Origin: Cryptomeria japonica
Lineage: Eukaryota > Streptophyta > Pinopsida > Cupressales > Cupressaceae
Reading direction: 5' to 3'
Assembly: GCF_030272615.1 (NCBI RefSeq)
Contig: NC_081410.1
Coordinates: forward strand, 115,765,140-115,829,139
DNA length: 64,000 nt
This document shows, piece after piece, positions 35,768-46,526 of this stretch (its first letter is position 1; every line of letters starts with the position of its first letter). Below the pieces are notes generated by a model. It was not told where the DNA came from, made no database searches, and was given only the letters and a program-made list of their open reading frames with translations. A program made the translations under genes and the position numbers.

Positions 35768-37091
35768 ATAGATATGATCCTGCTGTTTGCTGGATTTTTT
35801 GCTTTTGCTTCTTGCTAGTTAGTAAGAGTTGTTGGTATTTAAAAATACCTTAAGGAGGCTGTTGGATTATTAAGATCTCCTAGGTCAACTTCTTTAAGAG
35901 ATTGGCTTTATAGTTGTGCTAATTGGCAGACAACAGGCAAGTGTATAAATCTAAAAAATGATGATTTTAAAGTAAATACTCTTCCTTTTAGTGCGCCAAT
36001 TGAAGTGTTTTCTTTTAAGAATTGATTTATGTAGGAAGTCGAATGACTTTTTGGACATGAATCAATGTCTAAACAAACGTCTTTAAATACCACTACATAG
36101 CAATAGCCATGTGAAACATGCACCAAATTGGTTCATAGTAGGAATGAAATGGGTATGAACCGAGTGGGAGTTGGCCAAAATTTGATTTTGAATTTTTGAA
36201 ATTCGGGACCCAAATTCATGGGTGGAAGTGTGAGTCATAATAAATGTAAACTTGCAGTAAAATATCTGGAAACAAATAAGGTAAAACTAGATATGTGGAA
36301 GTGTAAATTGGGATGGGTGAAGGATTGTGGAATGAGCCCAACATTGTAGCACTGGATGCGCCATATATTGATATGTAATTGCATTAAGATATTGTTTCAA
36401 AATGGTTACAAAATTAAATGGGAGTTTAACATGGGTACGCATATTTCATCTTTACATTTTACTAGTTTACCCCAACCTTGTGGTGCATTTAATCTTAAAA
36501 GTAGATGAGTACTCAAAAACATGCATGGAAGTAGATACATAGACATAAAAATGATATTGGCTTCATAAAAAGCTACATATCATTGTGTGTTAAAGCATCC
36601 TTGCATGCACGCTCCATGGGGACTTCTAAAATAGAGAAAACATGTGTAATGATTTGCTTTTATCTCATAATTAAAATAGACACAAAATATGAACTTGCCC
36701 ACTTGTCTTGAGAATAGAAAAGTGGGAAAATGGGAAGGGGTAGGGTTAGAAAATTCCGCCTATATGAAAAGTGATATGTATGGTGTGCTACTTTGTAGCA
36801 TAACATTATCCACTAAAGATCTATTTGGACATGGTGAGGAGTCTTTGTCCAATGTCTATTACTACTTGGAAGCTTAGTTATATGAATAATAGATGATGAA
36901 TATGTGCCCCTCCAATTGGTTGGATACACAACATTGTATGCAAGAAATCAGAGAGAGAAAAAAGGAACATGAAAGTTAATGTAATTTAAGTTGGAGATGG
37001 AAAAAAGGTACACAAAAGTAAATGGAATTTAAGGATATGGATGCAAGTGTATGAATCATGTAAAATAAATGTCAAGAATGCATGATGTAAC
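35768..37091. other. Intergenic stretch, no gene seen
   Basis: AT-rich sequence with many stops in all frames and no recognised domain or repeat. Its right end (37092-37108) is the target duplication of the next element. Confidence 0.5.
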
Positions 37092-37108
37092 AATTGAGAT
37101 GTAAATAT
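37092..37108. repeat. Left target duplication of the ORF1-only element
   Basis: AATTGAGATGTAAATAT here matches AATTAAGATGTAAATAT at 38975-38991 at 16 of 17 positions. Confidence 0.85.
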
Positions 37109-38974
37109 ATGATTTCTTTTTCTTTTGAGACCTCATAATTTTATCTTTCTTACCATTAGCAACAACATTTAGAGTGTCAAACAACACACTTCTTTGGTTT
37201 GTAGGGTTTGGTCAATGTAAATAGGATCTATCCATTTTCAAGGGAAAAATTTAGATGCCCTTTGCGGTTGTTGCCCACGTTGCGTTGACCTCTGCGGTTG
37301 GAGACCATGCGATTCCCTCTGCGGTGTTGTTGTCTGCGGCTGTAGGGTTGTAGTCTGTGGCGGATGTTAGGATATTGTTGACTTTGGCGGTTGATTCTCC
37401 CGTCGCTAGGGTTGATTCCGCCGCTAGGGTTGGTGCGAATGCGGCGAGGCCTTCCATTGTTGGCTTTGGTGGACTGTATAAGGATTCGAAGGCTCGATTT
37501 CAGTAAGGGTTGAAGAGAGAGAATGTTGATAGAGGGTTTATTCCAATTTCTAATGCCATCTCCATTCAATTGAAAGCGGAGATGGAAGAGGAAATAGATT
37601 ACAATGTTTCTATTTTTTCCACTTAAGGAGTTATCTGCCGGTTTAGACGTTTTTGGCCTAGCCTCCCTCAGCTGCGTGCTTGGCTCTCAGAACAGTGGGA
37701 GCCACTCATTACTGGTAAAGTTCATATTTATCCCATGGCAAAAGGTTTTTTCATAGAAAAGTTTGAGAATGCTCAGGACATAAACATAATATTATGTGAT
37801 CATTATTTTAGTTGGGAGGACAAATTCATGCTGATGATTAAACCTTGGCACTTGGATTTCAATCCCTCTTTTGAAACGTTTAACAAGAACCTGATTTGGG
37901 TTCGGTTGCCTAATCTTCCCCTTCATCTTTGGGCTGATCCTCTTTTGGAGGAAGTGGGTGAAGCCCTTGGTGATTTTTTGATGGTGGATAATGAATCTTC
38001 TGATGTTTTTCACTCCACCTTTGCCCATATTCTGGTTGAAATGGATGTCTCAAAAGGGCTGCCTACTGAGATTGTGCTCAAATCTTCTAAGGGTTTTTGG
38101 GTTCAATCTTTGGACTATGAGGGGATACCTTTTCGGTTTAGAAGATGTTTTAAAACAGGTCATGCGGCTGCATAATGCGGATTAGAGAAAAAGACTATGT
38201 TGGCTTCGTGGTGGAAAGGGGCTTCTGAACAACACTATACAATTGAGAAAAAAATTGAGCAACCTAGGAGTTTTTCTCAGGTGGCTGCGTTGGATTCACA
38301 AGGTGTTGCGACATCCCCACCGGAGACCACAAATGGTGGGAAAGTTGATGCAACATCTTCTTTGGATGTCTCAAAGGGAGGGAACACTGATGTTGAGCAA
38401 GTGTACATGGTGATTCCTCAAATGCGAGAGGGATTGGGCCTCAGGTTGATGTGTCTTGTGGTAGCGTTCTGGCTATCAATCTCGGTGGCTCTTCTGATGT
38501 AGGGATGAATGTTATTGATTCCTCTGATATGGTGAATGCTCTTTCTGCTGGTTCTCTGTCTCAGATTGATGGTGGAATTTCGTTGGCTTGGCATAACAAG
38601 GTAGCACATGTGGAGGAGGGTTGAATTACTGTTAAGGGTAAGAAAGCCAAGCTTTCAAAACCTTCTTTTGATATGACTCTCCGCTCCCACAAGAGTAAGT
38701 GTAAATCTTGATGGTTTTAGTTTGGGGGAGCCCTGGTTGGATTTTTTCTGGTCTTTCTCTGGTTTTGTTAAAACCCATGTCTTTGTTTTTGGGAGTTTTA
38801 TTCCTTGATTGGCTTTGTCTCTGCCCCATCGTTGTAATATTGAAAATGTTTTCTATGGGGCTTTTTTGTTGTTGTGGTATGTTTGGGCTTAATGTCTTGT
38901 TAAGTCCAAACTGATCTCCTTTTGTAAGGGGTTTCAGGTCCCTTCAAAACCTGTTTTTGCTTTAATAAAAAAAT
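37109..38974 (+). mobile_element. ORF1-only LINE-derived element (half-LINE type)
   Basis: 1.87 kb between 17-bp target duplications, ending in AATAAA (38964) and an A-run (38967-38973) directly at the duplication. Inside is one LINE-type ORF1 (DUF4283 plus knuckle remnant) and a 3' region of TG-rich phrases resembling the end of the LINE at 6.8 kb. There is no endonuclease, RT or RNase H. Either it is a LINE that lost ORF2 before or during insertion, or a member of an ORF1-only family like the half-L1 elements of mammals. Enzymes would have to come from a full LINE. Confidence 0.75.
37550..38502 (+). pseudogene. DUF4283 / zinc-knuckle ORF1 of the half-LINE
   Basis: One frame carries VICRFRRFWPSLPQL, then from 37735 MAKGFFIEKFENAQD, IKPWHLDFNPSFE and IWVRLPNLPLHLW, the signature of the plant LINE ORF1 DUF4283 domain, then PFRFRRCFKTGHAAA, a CCHC knuckle whose first Cys has become Arg and which is broken by TAA at 38173. 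Beyond it the frame continues as a Ser/Thr-rich tail to 38502. A TAA also lies upstream near 37623. The start is uncertain because the 5' part is damaged. Confidence 0.75.
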
Positions 38975-38991
38975 AATTAAGATGTAAATAT
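38975..38991. repeat. Right target duplication of the ORF1-only element
   Basis: Partner of 37092-37108, one mismatch in 17, placed directly after the A-run. Confidence 0.85.
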
Positions 38992-39610
38992 CAAATGATA
39001 GTCATGAAGATTATATGCATTGGTGATTGGCAAAGTAAATAAGTTTTGCCTTTGTATGCACAAATGAAAATGGTGGTATGACATTCAATGGCCACACACA
39101 CTAGTGTAGGTGCATATGCCACTAGGATCAACAAATGCCCTTAATGTGGCATCTAAGAGCATGAGCATACAATGGTAGAGGTAAGACAATAGCCCTCTAG
39201 TTGTAACATACATTTAGGTATATAATGTCAAGGAAAATTGGGGGAATGCTTGAAGCAAGGTAGGTCTAGAGACAAGGTAAGTTAATGAAAACACAAATAG
39301 CAAGGGTAAGGCATGATGCTCAATGGGTAAGGCATGATGCTCAATGTGAAATGGGGAATGCATGGTGAATCCACTTTAATAGGATAGCTCTTGATTGTAA
39401 CATGGTAATGTAGACATGATGATGCGAAGCACACAAAAGAATGTGAGAAACCAAAGTGGTAAGATATGGGCTGTAAGGAAGGATGTGGAAGGTGAAGTAG
39501 AAAAAAAAGGTAAATGATTAGAAAACATAGATAAAGAGTAATAGTAAAACAAACAAACAAAGGATATAAAGGACACATAAACAATCATAAGAGTAAGTAT
39601 ATCAAGCAAA
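38992..39610. other. Short intergenic stretch, no gene seen
   Basis: Purine-rich, low-complexity plus strand. The open frames seen on the minus strand (39282-39609) are Phe/Leu/Ser-rich and reflect that composition. A 21-bp word (GGTAAGGCATGATGCTCAATG) is directly repeated at 39305-39346. Confidence 0.5.
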
Positions 39611-39615
39611 AGGGG
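39611..39615. repeat. Left target duplication of the young copia
   Basis: AGGGG, repeated at 46522-46526 after the right LTR. Confidence 0.88.
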
Positions 39616-40095
39616 TGTTGGTGTAAATAAATATTCATTATGGATATTATTACACTTACTTAAGTTAACTTAGGATAATGCATTTCATAGTAGTTTGGAT
39701 ATGAGACACTTGGGTGTTTGTGTCACATTGGGATAGTGTGTGTAAGAGAAATTCCACCTTTTATGGTGTTGATCTTGTTATTACACTATCATATCCACTT
39801 ATTGTGGAGTGATAATTCCACCTTCGGTGGGTGATCCACCTCATGTGGAATATTATATTATTTCTCCTACCTACCCACACCTATTTCCTACCTACCCTTG
39901 TTTCTCATTGAGCCATTTGTCATATTTGTGTGCTCATACATCCATATGGCCTTGCCTATATAAACAGGCCTCTATTCATTGTATTGGTTAATCCAGTTGA
40001 TCATTTTTATATTGATGAGAATACAGTTTGTTCTTGTCATTCTATTGTCTCTTTTATGCTTTTCATTGTACCCTTGATCTTGGCAAAATCCAACA
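39616..40095 (+). repeat. 5' LTR of the young copia
   Basis: 480 bp, TGTTGGTG...CCAACA. It differs from 46041-46521 at five transitions. Contains the TATA box at 39957 and short hairpins such as CCACCTTCGGTGG. Confidence 0.95.
39957..39964 (+). promoter_or_regulatory. TATA box of the copia LTR
   Basis: TATATAAA lies in GCCTATATAAACAGGC, about 140 bp before the LTR end, the expected position for the U3/R promoter. The right LTR has TATATAAG at 46383. Confidence 0.7.
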
Positions 40096-40107
40096 TGGTA
40101 TCAGAGC
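40096..40107 (+). promoter_or_regulatory. Primer-binding site of the young copia
   Basis: TGGTATCAGAGC, a perfect match to the plant tRNA-iMet primer site, directly abuts the LTR end. Confidence 0.95.
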
Positions 40108-41692
40108 TATTGGGGCTTCGTTGATCAGTTTTTGGAGACATCGTGGAAGGCTTCTATCTTCGGATTTGGGGATCTTCATTTTTTGGAGGCATCATACAGC
40201 GATTTGGACATCACCGTTGAATCCGGGAGGCCATTTCCATAAATTTCGACTATAAAGTCGACCTATTTTGGTGAGAAAAATTTTTTTCCCCAATTTTGCT
40301 ACATAGTACAGATTTTCGGATTTATTGTCATTTTTCAAATTTTTTTTTTCAAAAATTAGAAAAATCAAAAAAAATTTCGAAAAAATCCGAAAGCAAAAAA
40401 TAAAATAAAAAAATATTTATTGAGGGGTCCGCAGACCCCCGTACCAGGCCGTACCCTCGCTGCAGGTTCTGCAGGCTGACGGTACCCGCAGACCCGTACA
40501 AAGTACCTGATGTGCGCAGGTTTTGTAGGGCATCGTACCCTCGAGCAGCCACAGACCGCAGGTCCCGAACGCCGCGCCCGCGCTGTATTTCTCCTCCTGC
40601 CGTTCTCCCGCGTCGCCGTCGCCGTCGCCGCCGTCACTCCGAAAGCCCCGGCTCGCGGCACTCGTCTCCTCGGTGCCACCGCCGGCCAGAGATCTTCGGC
40701 GACGCGCCTACTCCAGCTGCTCCAGCGCCGCCGTCGACCTCAGACCTCCGACGCAGACAACTCCCGCCGGCAGATAACCCTCCGGCACGGCCCAGCCAAC
40801 TCGACCCAGCCACGTGGCCCGCAAATAGGCATCCGTACATCGCCATGCGTGCATTCCGTATTGCCCAATCACATAGCCGCGTAAGCATCCGTACAGTGCC
40901 ACGTCATCAGTACGGCCTGCACAGTCAGTGACACAGTCAGCAGTTCGTACAGTACGGACGCCCAGTCAGCAGGGAGACGAAGTTTTCGTGACGGTCATAC
41001 GACCGTCAAATTTAACATAGTGTTTTGCTGACGTCAGCGCCACATCAACATTTTTTGAAAATTTTTAACCCCTCTCCATTGGGCTTTTCAGTTTTGTAGT
41101 CCAACTTTGGAAGGCCATATCTTGCTCATTTTTGCTCCTTTTTTGGTGCAATTTTTTTTGAAATGGGCTAAAATTTCGTGATCTTCGCAGTGGTGTGGTT
41201 ATTTTCTGATTTTGATGCACAGGTTTTTCTGAATTTTCGGATTCTCTCAGCTGTACCTGTCTAATCCTCAATTCTGCAACTTCAAAGGCCTCGTTTGAGC
41301 TCATACGACCTCCTTTTCAGGGGCCGTTTTTTTTGAAAGTGCTTATTTTTTCGTCTACTTTCAGAATCTATGATCAGATTTCAGAGATTTTGAGTGAAAA
41401 TTGTACTTTCAGATATTGGTCTTATTTGGCCTATTAGGTACTTGTAAATTGCTTGGATCTTAGTTAGATCTCTTGCATTATCAGTTTGAGTCTCTTTTGG
41501 CCTTCTTGAGGCAGTTGTAAAATTGTAAATCAGAAGTCCACTTTGCCATCTTTTGCAAGTGGCCCATTGTATACGCACTACTTATAAAGTGCCAAAATCA
41601 TCACATTTGGGGGGGGTTCTTTGATTGAGTGAATTTGGGGGGGTGTCTTGTGTGATTGTGCCTCTCTTTGTGCTCTTTCCATTCTTGTTGCA
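40108..41692 (+). other. Long copia leader with a GC-rich island
   Basis: 1.6 kb separates primer site and gag. The first 310 bp are AT-rich and end in a hairpin (GGGGTC-CGCA-GACCCC, 40424-40439). Then about 600 bp (40425-41035) are strikingly GC-rich, with GTAC/GTACC words recurring many times, unlike the rest of the element. Two overlapping frames (40510-40884 and 40512-40931) stay open there and give Arg/Pro-rich products, as expected from GC-rich DNA; neither shows a domain. The remaining 650 bp return to T-rich sequence. Confidence 0.7.
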
Positions 41693-44600
41693 ATGAGTCC
41701 TAATAAGTTTCCACCATTAACTCCACATAATTATGCATCATGGAAAATTAAAGTATGGAGTAAACTAATGGAAAAGGGTCTCACACACTACATAGATGGA
41801 ACAATAACAACACCACCTGATCCTAAGGCTGATCCAAATGCTCAATTAGAATGGCTCACAAAGAATTGCATGGCTCTTGGAACCTTACGCAAGTATGTAT
41901 CAGATGACCTCATTTTCCACATTGAGAAGTGTAAAACAATTAAAGAGGCTTGGGATATGTTTCAGAAATTGTATGGACAAGTTGATGAAATCAGAGGCTA
42001 TCAGATTGATAATGAGCTCACCAACTTAGATCCCAAGAATTTTGATACAATCCAAGATTATGTAACCAAAGCAAATGAGCTAAGAGCAAAGCTAAAGGAT
42101 TGTGGAATTGACAAAAAGGATGCTCAATTGATATTCAACTTGTTGGACAAGCTTGCACCAGAATATGTAGCATTTGTATCTAGCTTCCAAACTCATCGTT
42201 TGACAGTGGGGAGTTCTTATGTTATGCCTTCTTTTGATGCTTTCACAGAAATGTTGATATTGGAACAATCTAAGTTGTTGAACATGGGGTTTCTCAAGTC
42301 TTCAAAGTCCAAGGCTTTGGTAGCAAATCAAGGAAATCAAGGAAATCAAGGAAGTCAAGGCAAAAATTCCAACAAGAAGAAGAAGCAATCTAAGTCTCAA
42401 CCACACCAGGAAAAGGGACAATCATCCTCTCCACCACAAGGCAATCTTCAATCCTCTTCCAAGAAGGGGACACCACCTAAGAAGGATAAACCAACTTGTG
42501 CATATTGCAAAAAGTATGGTCATGATGAGCATCGATGCCACGCAAAGCAAGTTGATGAGTTAACCAATCTTCTCAAGAAAAACAACATCAACTTGCCATC
42601 TGCCTACACAAAGAAGGATTCATCTTCTTCTTCTTCCTCACAGTCTAAGGGAAAAGGGCAAGCATTTGTGGCTACAACAGGTTCTTCACAACAATGGATA
42701 CTTGACTCGGGTGCCTCATATCACATGGGTTCTACAAAGGAGCAATTTTCTTCATTGGAGCCATCTAAGGTACCTCACATTTACATAGGTGATGACACAC
42801 AAGTAGAGGTTGAAGGGAAAGGTTCAATTGACATGGATGATGGAACCTTTGAGAATGTTCTCTATGTTCCTAACTTGTCTACCAACCTTCTCTCCATCTA
42901 CCAAATCACTCACTATGGGAATGGGAAAAAGGTTGAGTTTACACCAGATTCAGTTGTGGTAAAGGAACTTGATGATGATGCCTTGGTAGCAGTGGGACAA
43001 GTCAATGACAACTCAAGGCTTTATTCATTCTCCCACTTTGTGCCAAGTTCACCTTCTAGGGCCTTGCTTACTCATTCAAATTCAGAAAGTAAGCTATGGC
43101 ATGAGCGGTTTGGTCACCTCAACTACCGCTATCTTCAGCAGCTCAGCACTAAAGACATGGTCACAAGTCTTCCTCGAATCAACTTTTCAGAGGGTGTATG
43201 TTCAGGCTGTTCCATGGGCAAGCATCCCGAAGAGAAATTTGATAAAGAGAAAACTTGGAGAGCTTTGGAAGTTCTTCAACTTGTTCACAGTGATGTAGCA
43301 GGTCCATTTCTAGCACCTTCATTTAGTAAGGCCCGCTATGTTTTTACCTTCATTGATGACTACTCCCGCTTCACTTGGGTCTACTTTCTCATTCATAAGA
43401 GTGAAGTATTTGACAGATTTCAGGACTTCAAGACTCGTGTGGAGAAGCAATCAGGGAAAGTGGTCAAGATTCTTCGTACAGATAATGGCAGGGAATATGT
43501 GAACAAGAGACTTGAGGATTTTTGTACATTTGAGGGGATTGATCTTCAGCATTCTGTTGCATACACTCCACAGCAGAACGGGGTTGCAGAACGCAAGAAT
43601 CGAACTCTCAAAGAAATGGCTAGCTGTATGATTCATGCACGTTCTCTTGATCCCGCCTTTTGGGCAGAGGCTATCAGTTGTGCCACACACATCCAGAATC
43701 GGGTTCCTCACAAAGCTTTACAAGGTATTACTCCTTTTGAAGCTTGGGCTGGTAGGAAACCGATTGTGAGACATTTCAGAGTCTTTGGGTGTCCAGCATG
43801 GGCTCGCATACCTCCACAGAAACGCAAGGCATTTGAACCACAGAGTCGGCCTTGCATATTTGTTGGATATCCTGAGGGTGTTAAGGCATACAGATTGATG
43901 GATCCAGAGACACATGAGGTATTCATTGAGAGGAGTGTTCACTTTGAGGAAAGCTCTCCTAGCTTAGCCTCTCTACCTCCTCCACCTTCCTCCATTGTGG
44001 ATAGTGATGTTAGTGATTCAGATGATGAGACTCCCTCAACTCCGACTCGCAGGGTTACACCTCCGCAGGGTCCACTTGCAGTTGAGGTGCCTCGTTCTCC
44101 ACCTCCACCTAGACCTCGTTGGGCTCGACAGACACTTGAGTCCGCGGGTTCTCTTGTTGGGGATCCTTCGGATACACGGAGAACTTGATCACAACATCAG
44201 GATCTTCCACATGCATTCATTGCTACCGCTTCCGATCCACAGACATTTAGGGAAGCATCAGGGGTTCCTGAGTGGGACCAAGCTATGGAGGAAGAGTATA
44301 GTTCCTTGATGAGGAACAACACATGGGATCTAGTCCATCTCCCTAAGGGGAGAAAGATGGTTCGATGTAAGTGGATCTATCGGACCAAGTTTGTAGCGGA
44401 TGGCAGTGTGGATAAGTATAAGGCTCGGCTTGTTGCAAAAGGTTTCTCGTAGGTTGCAGGTGTTGACTATACTGAGACCTTTGCACTCGTAGCCAAGATG
44501 AACTCCATTCGTTTGACACTTGCTATTGCTGCAGCTCATGGTTGGGCTGTACATCAGATGGATGTGAAGAGTGCCTTTCTTCATGGTGGTCTTGATGAGG

Positions 44601-45772
44601 AGATTTATATGGAGCAGCCACAGGGTTTCATCCAGGATACTTCCTTGGTTTGCAGACTAAGGAAATCTCTCTATGGCCTTAAGCAGGCCCCCAGGGCTTG
44701 GTATGCCAAGATGGATTCCTTTCTTCTCTCCGCCGGTTTCACCAGGTGTCATTCCGATCCAAATGTCTACATTTTGAGACAGGATGACTCTCACTTGATA
44801 CTTGTGCTCTATGTTGATGACTTGATCATTACAGGGAGTACTTCATCCATCATTAGCAGGGTCAAATCTGCTTTGCATGACAGATTTTCTATGACTGACT
44901 TGGGTCTTTTGCACTACTTTCTCGGGATAGAGATTTCACAGTCACCTTCCGGGATTATTCTATCGCAGCCCAAGTATGCTCTTGATCTACTTGCACGCTT
45001 TCATATGGCTGATTGTAAGCCTGCCCCGACTCCCTTTCTTTCAGGAGTCAAGCTTGAGGCTCAGTGTTCTTCTCCACTAGTTGATGCCACTTTGTATCGT
45101 CAGCTTGTGGGTAGTCTCATCTACTTGACTCATACACGCCCTGATATTTCATTTGCAGTTGGCATGGTTTCCCGCTTCATGCAGGAACCACATGAGCTTC
45201 ATTGGAAAGCCGCCAAATGCATTCTACATTACATCCAGGGTACACATCACTATGGGATTCACTATGCAGCAGGCACAGGACTTTGCTTGGTTGGTTACAC
45301 AGACTCCGATTGGGCTGGCGATCTAGTTGATCGTAAGTCTACTTCTGGTTACAGTTTTCACCTTGGTTCAGGCCCCATTTGTTGGCAGAGCAAGAAGCAA
45401 CATGCTATTGCTCTCTCTTTGACTGAGGCTGAGTATCAAGGCGCTGTTAACGCAGCGACTGAGACCATTTGGCTCCAGCAGGTTCTCACAGAGTTTGGAT
45501 TCACTACTCCACGGCCGACAGTCCTACATTGCGACAATCAGAGTGCCATTGCCATCTCGAAGAACCCGGTCCAGCACCAGCGGACCAAACACATCGAGAT
45601 TCATATGCACTATATCCGAGAGCTCATCCAGGAGCAGGTCATTGATTTGCAGTATTGTCCTACAGCAGAGCAAGTTGCTGACATATTCACCAAACCTTTC
45701 ACTGAGAGTAAGTTCCAGCAGTTGCGAGCTCTCTTGGGGGTGCGGGATGTGTCATTAGGGGGGGTCAGCTGA
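41693..45772 (+). pseudogene. Copia gag-pol polyprotein with two nonsense codons
   Basis: Start chosen at ATG 41693 (MSPNKFPPLTPHNYASWK), typical of copia Gag; an in-frame ATG lies 15 codons upstream. Residues about 1-220: UBN2-type Gag; CCHC at 269 (CAYCKKYGHDEHRC); protease Asp 338 in LDSGASYHM; pre-integrase HERFGHLNY; integrase with Asp 534, Asp 597 and Glu 633, a correct DD35E spacing, then the TPFEAWAGRKP region; RT with HQMDVKSAFLHG and YVDD at 1040-1043; RNase H with YTDSDWAG (Asp 1204), TEAEY and HCDNQSA. The stops are TGA at 44186 (codon 832) and TAG at 44450 (codon 920), each explained by a single C-to-T change. All catalytic residues are kept. Confidence 0.96.
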
Positions 45773-46030
45773 CCTCTCCTTCCTCTCTTATGGGGGGGAC
45801 TTTTTCCTCCTTGAGGTTTTGTCCTTCTTCTTTGAGATTATTTTGTACATTCATCTCTGTTTTGGGGGGGAGTTTTTTCCCACTGGGTTTTCTCCCTTTC
45901 TTCGTTTGTGAGAGATTGCATTGCATTGTTTTGCTTGCATTTGCACGTTGTGCATGGGTACCTATCATGGCCTTGTAGCCGGGACCCCTCTTGCATTGTT
46001 GGCTTGAGTCTTCATTCCCCTAAGTTGCAC

Positions 46031-46040
46031 TTAAGGGGGG
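46031..46040 (+). promoter_or_regulatory. Polypurine tract of the young copia
   Basis: TTAAGGGGGG directly precedes the right LTR and would prime plus-strand synthesis. It lies next to a CTAAGTTGCACTTAAG palindrome. Confidence 0.85.
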
Positions 46041-46521
46041 TGGTTGGTGTAAATAAATATTCATTATAGATATTATTACACTTACTTAAGTTAACTTAGG
46101 ATAATGCATTTCATAGTAGTTTGGATATGAGACACTTGGGTGTTTGTGTCACATTGGGATAGTGTGTGTAAGAGAAATTCCACCTTTTATGGTGTTGATC
46201 TTGTTATTACACTATCATATCCACTTATTGTGGAGTGATAATTCCACCTTCGGTGGGTGATCCACCTCATGTGGAATATTATATTATTTCTCCTACCTAC
46301 CCACACCTATTTCCTACCTACCCTTGTTTCTCATTGAGCCACTTGTCATATTTGTGTGCTCATACATCCATATGGCCTTGCCTATATAAGCAGGCCTCTA
46401 TTCATTGTATTGGTTAATCCAGTTGATCATTTTTATATTGATGAGAATACAGTTTGTTCTTGTCATTCTATTGTCTCTTTTATGCTTTTCATTGTGCCCT
46501 TGATCTTGGCAAAATCCAGCA
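46041..46521 (+). repeat. 3' LTR of the young copia
   Basis: 481 bp starting TGGTTGGTGTAAA and ending CCAGCA, followed by the AGGGG duplication. The start has one extra base relative to the left LTR. Confidence 0.95.
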
Positions 46522-46526
46522 AGGGG
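46522..46526. repeat. Right target duplication of the young copia
   Basis: AGGGG, identical to 39611-39615. Confidence 0.88.

Larger units (their letters stand above)
23470..35770 (+). mobile_element. Degenerate Ty1/copia element with nested insertion
   Basis: The copia parts are 23470-24042 and 31681-35770, interrupted by element N1. The left LTR is recognisable only at its end (about 23470-23519, GGGCTCTAGAGAAACA). The PBS follows at 23520, then gag, CCHC, protease, integrase, RT and RNase H in copia order, a purine tract ending at 35223, and the right LTR from 35224 to about 35767 (ending in the same GGGCTCTAGAGAAA). Stops and frameshifts are dense and active-site residues are altered, so it is the oldest recognisable copia copy here. 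Confidence 0.85.
39616..46521 (+). mobile_element. Young, nearly intact Ty1/copia retrotransposon
   Basis: 6.9 kb with 480-bp LTRs that differ at only five positions, all transitions, plus a one-base change at the start of the right copy. 5-bp target duplications flank it. The order is LTR, iMet primer site, an exceptionally long 1.6-kb leader, one gag-pol frame of 1,359 codons, a 270-bp 3' untranslated part, a purine tract and the LTR. Integrase lies before RT, which defines Ty1/copia. Two in-frame stops are the only coding damage seen, so it was active recently and its RNA or close relatives could still supply enzymes to other elements. Confidence 0.96.

Noticed and set aside
37228-37569. 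Minus-strand ORF of 113 codons
   Set aside because: It is antisense to the 5' part of the ORF1-only LINE and has no recognised motif.
39809-39991. 60-codon ORF also present at 46235-46417
   Set aside because: Identical copies exist only because both lie in the two LTRs of the young copia. No start context or domain supports a gene.
40510-40931. Two overlapping Arg/Pro-rich ORFs of 124 and 139 codons
   Set aside because: They lie in the GC-rich leader island, where stop codons are rare in any frame. Both frames are open at once, and neither shows a domain.
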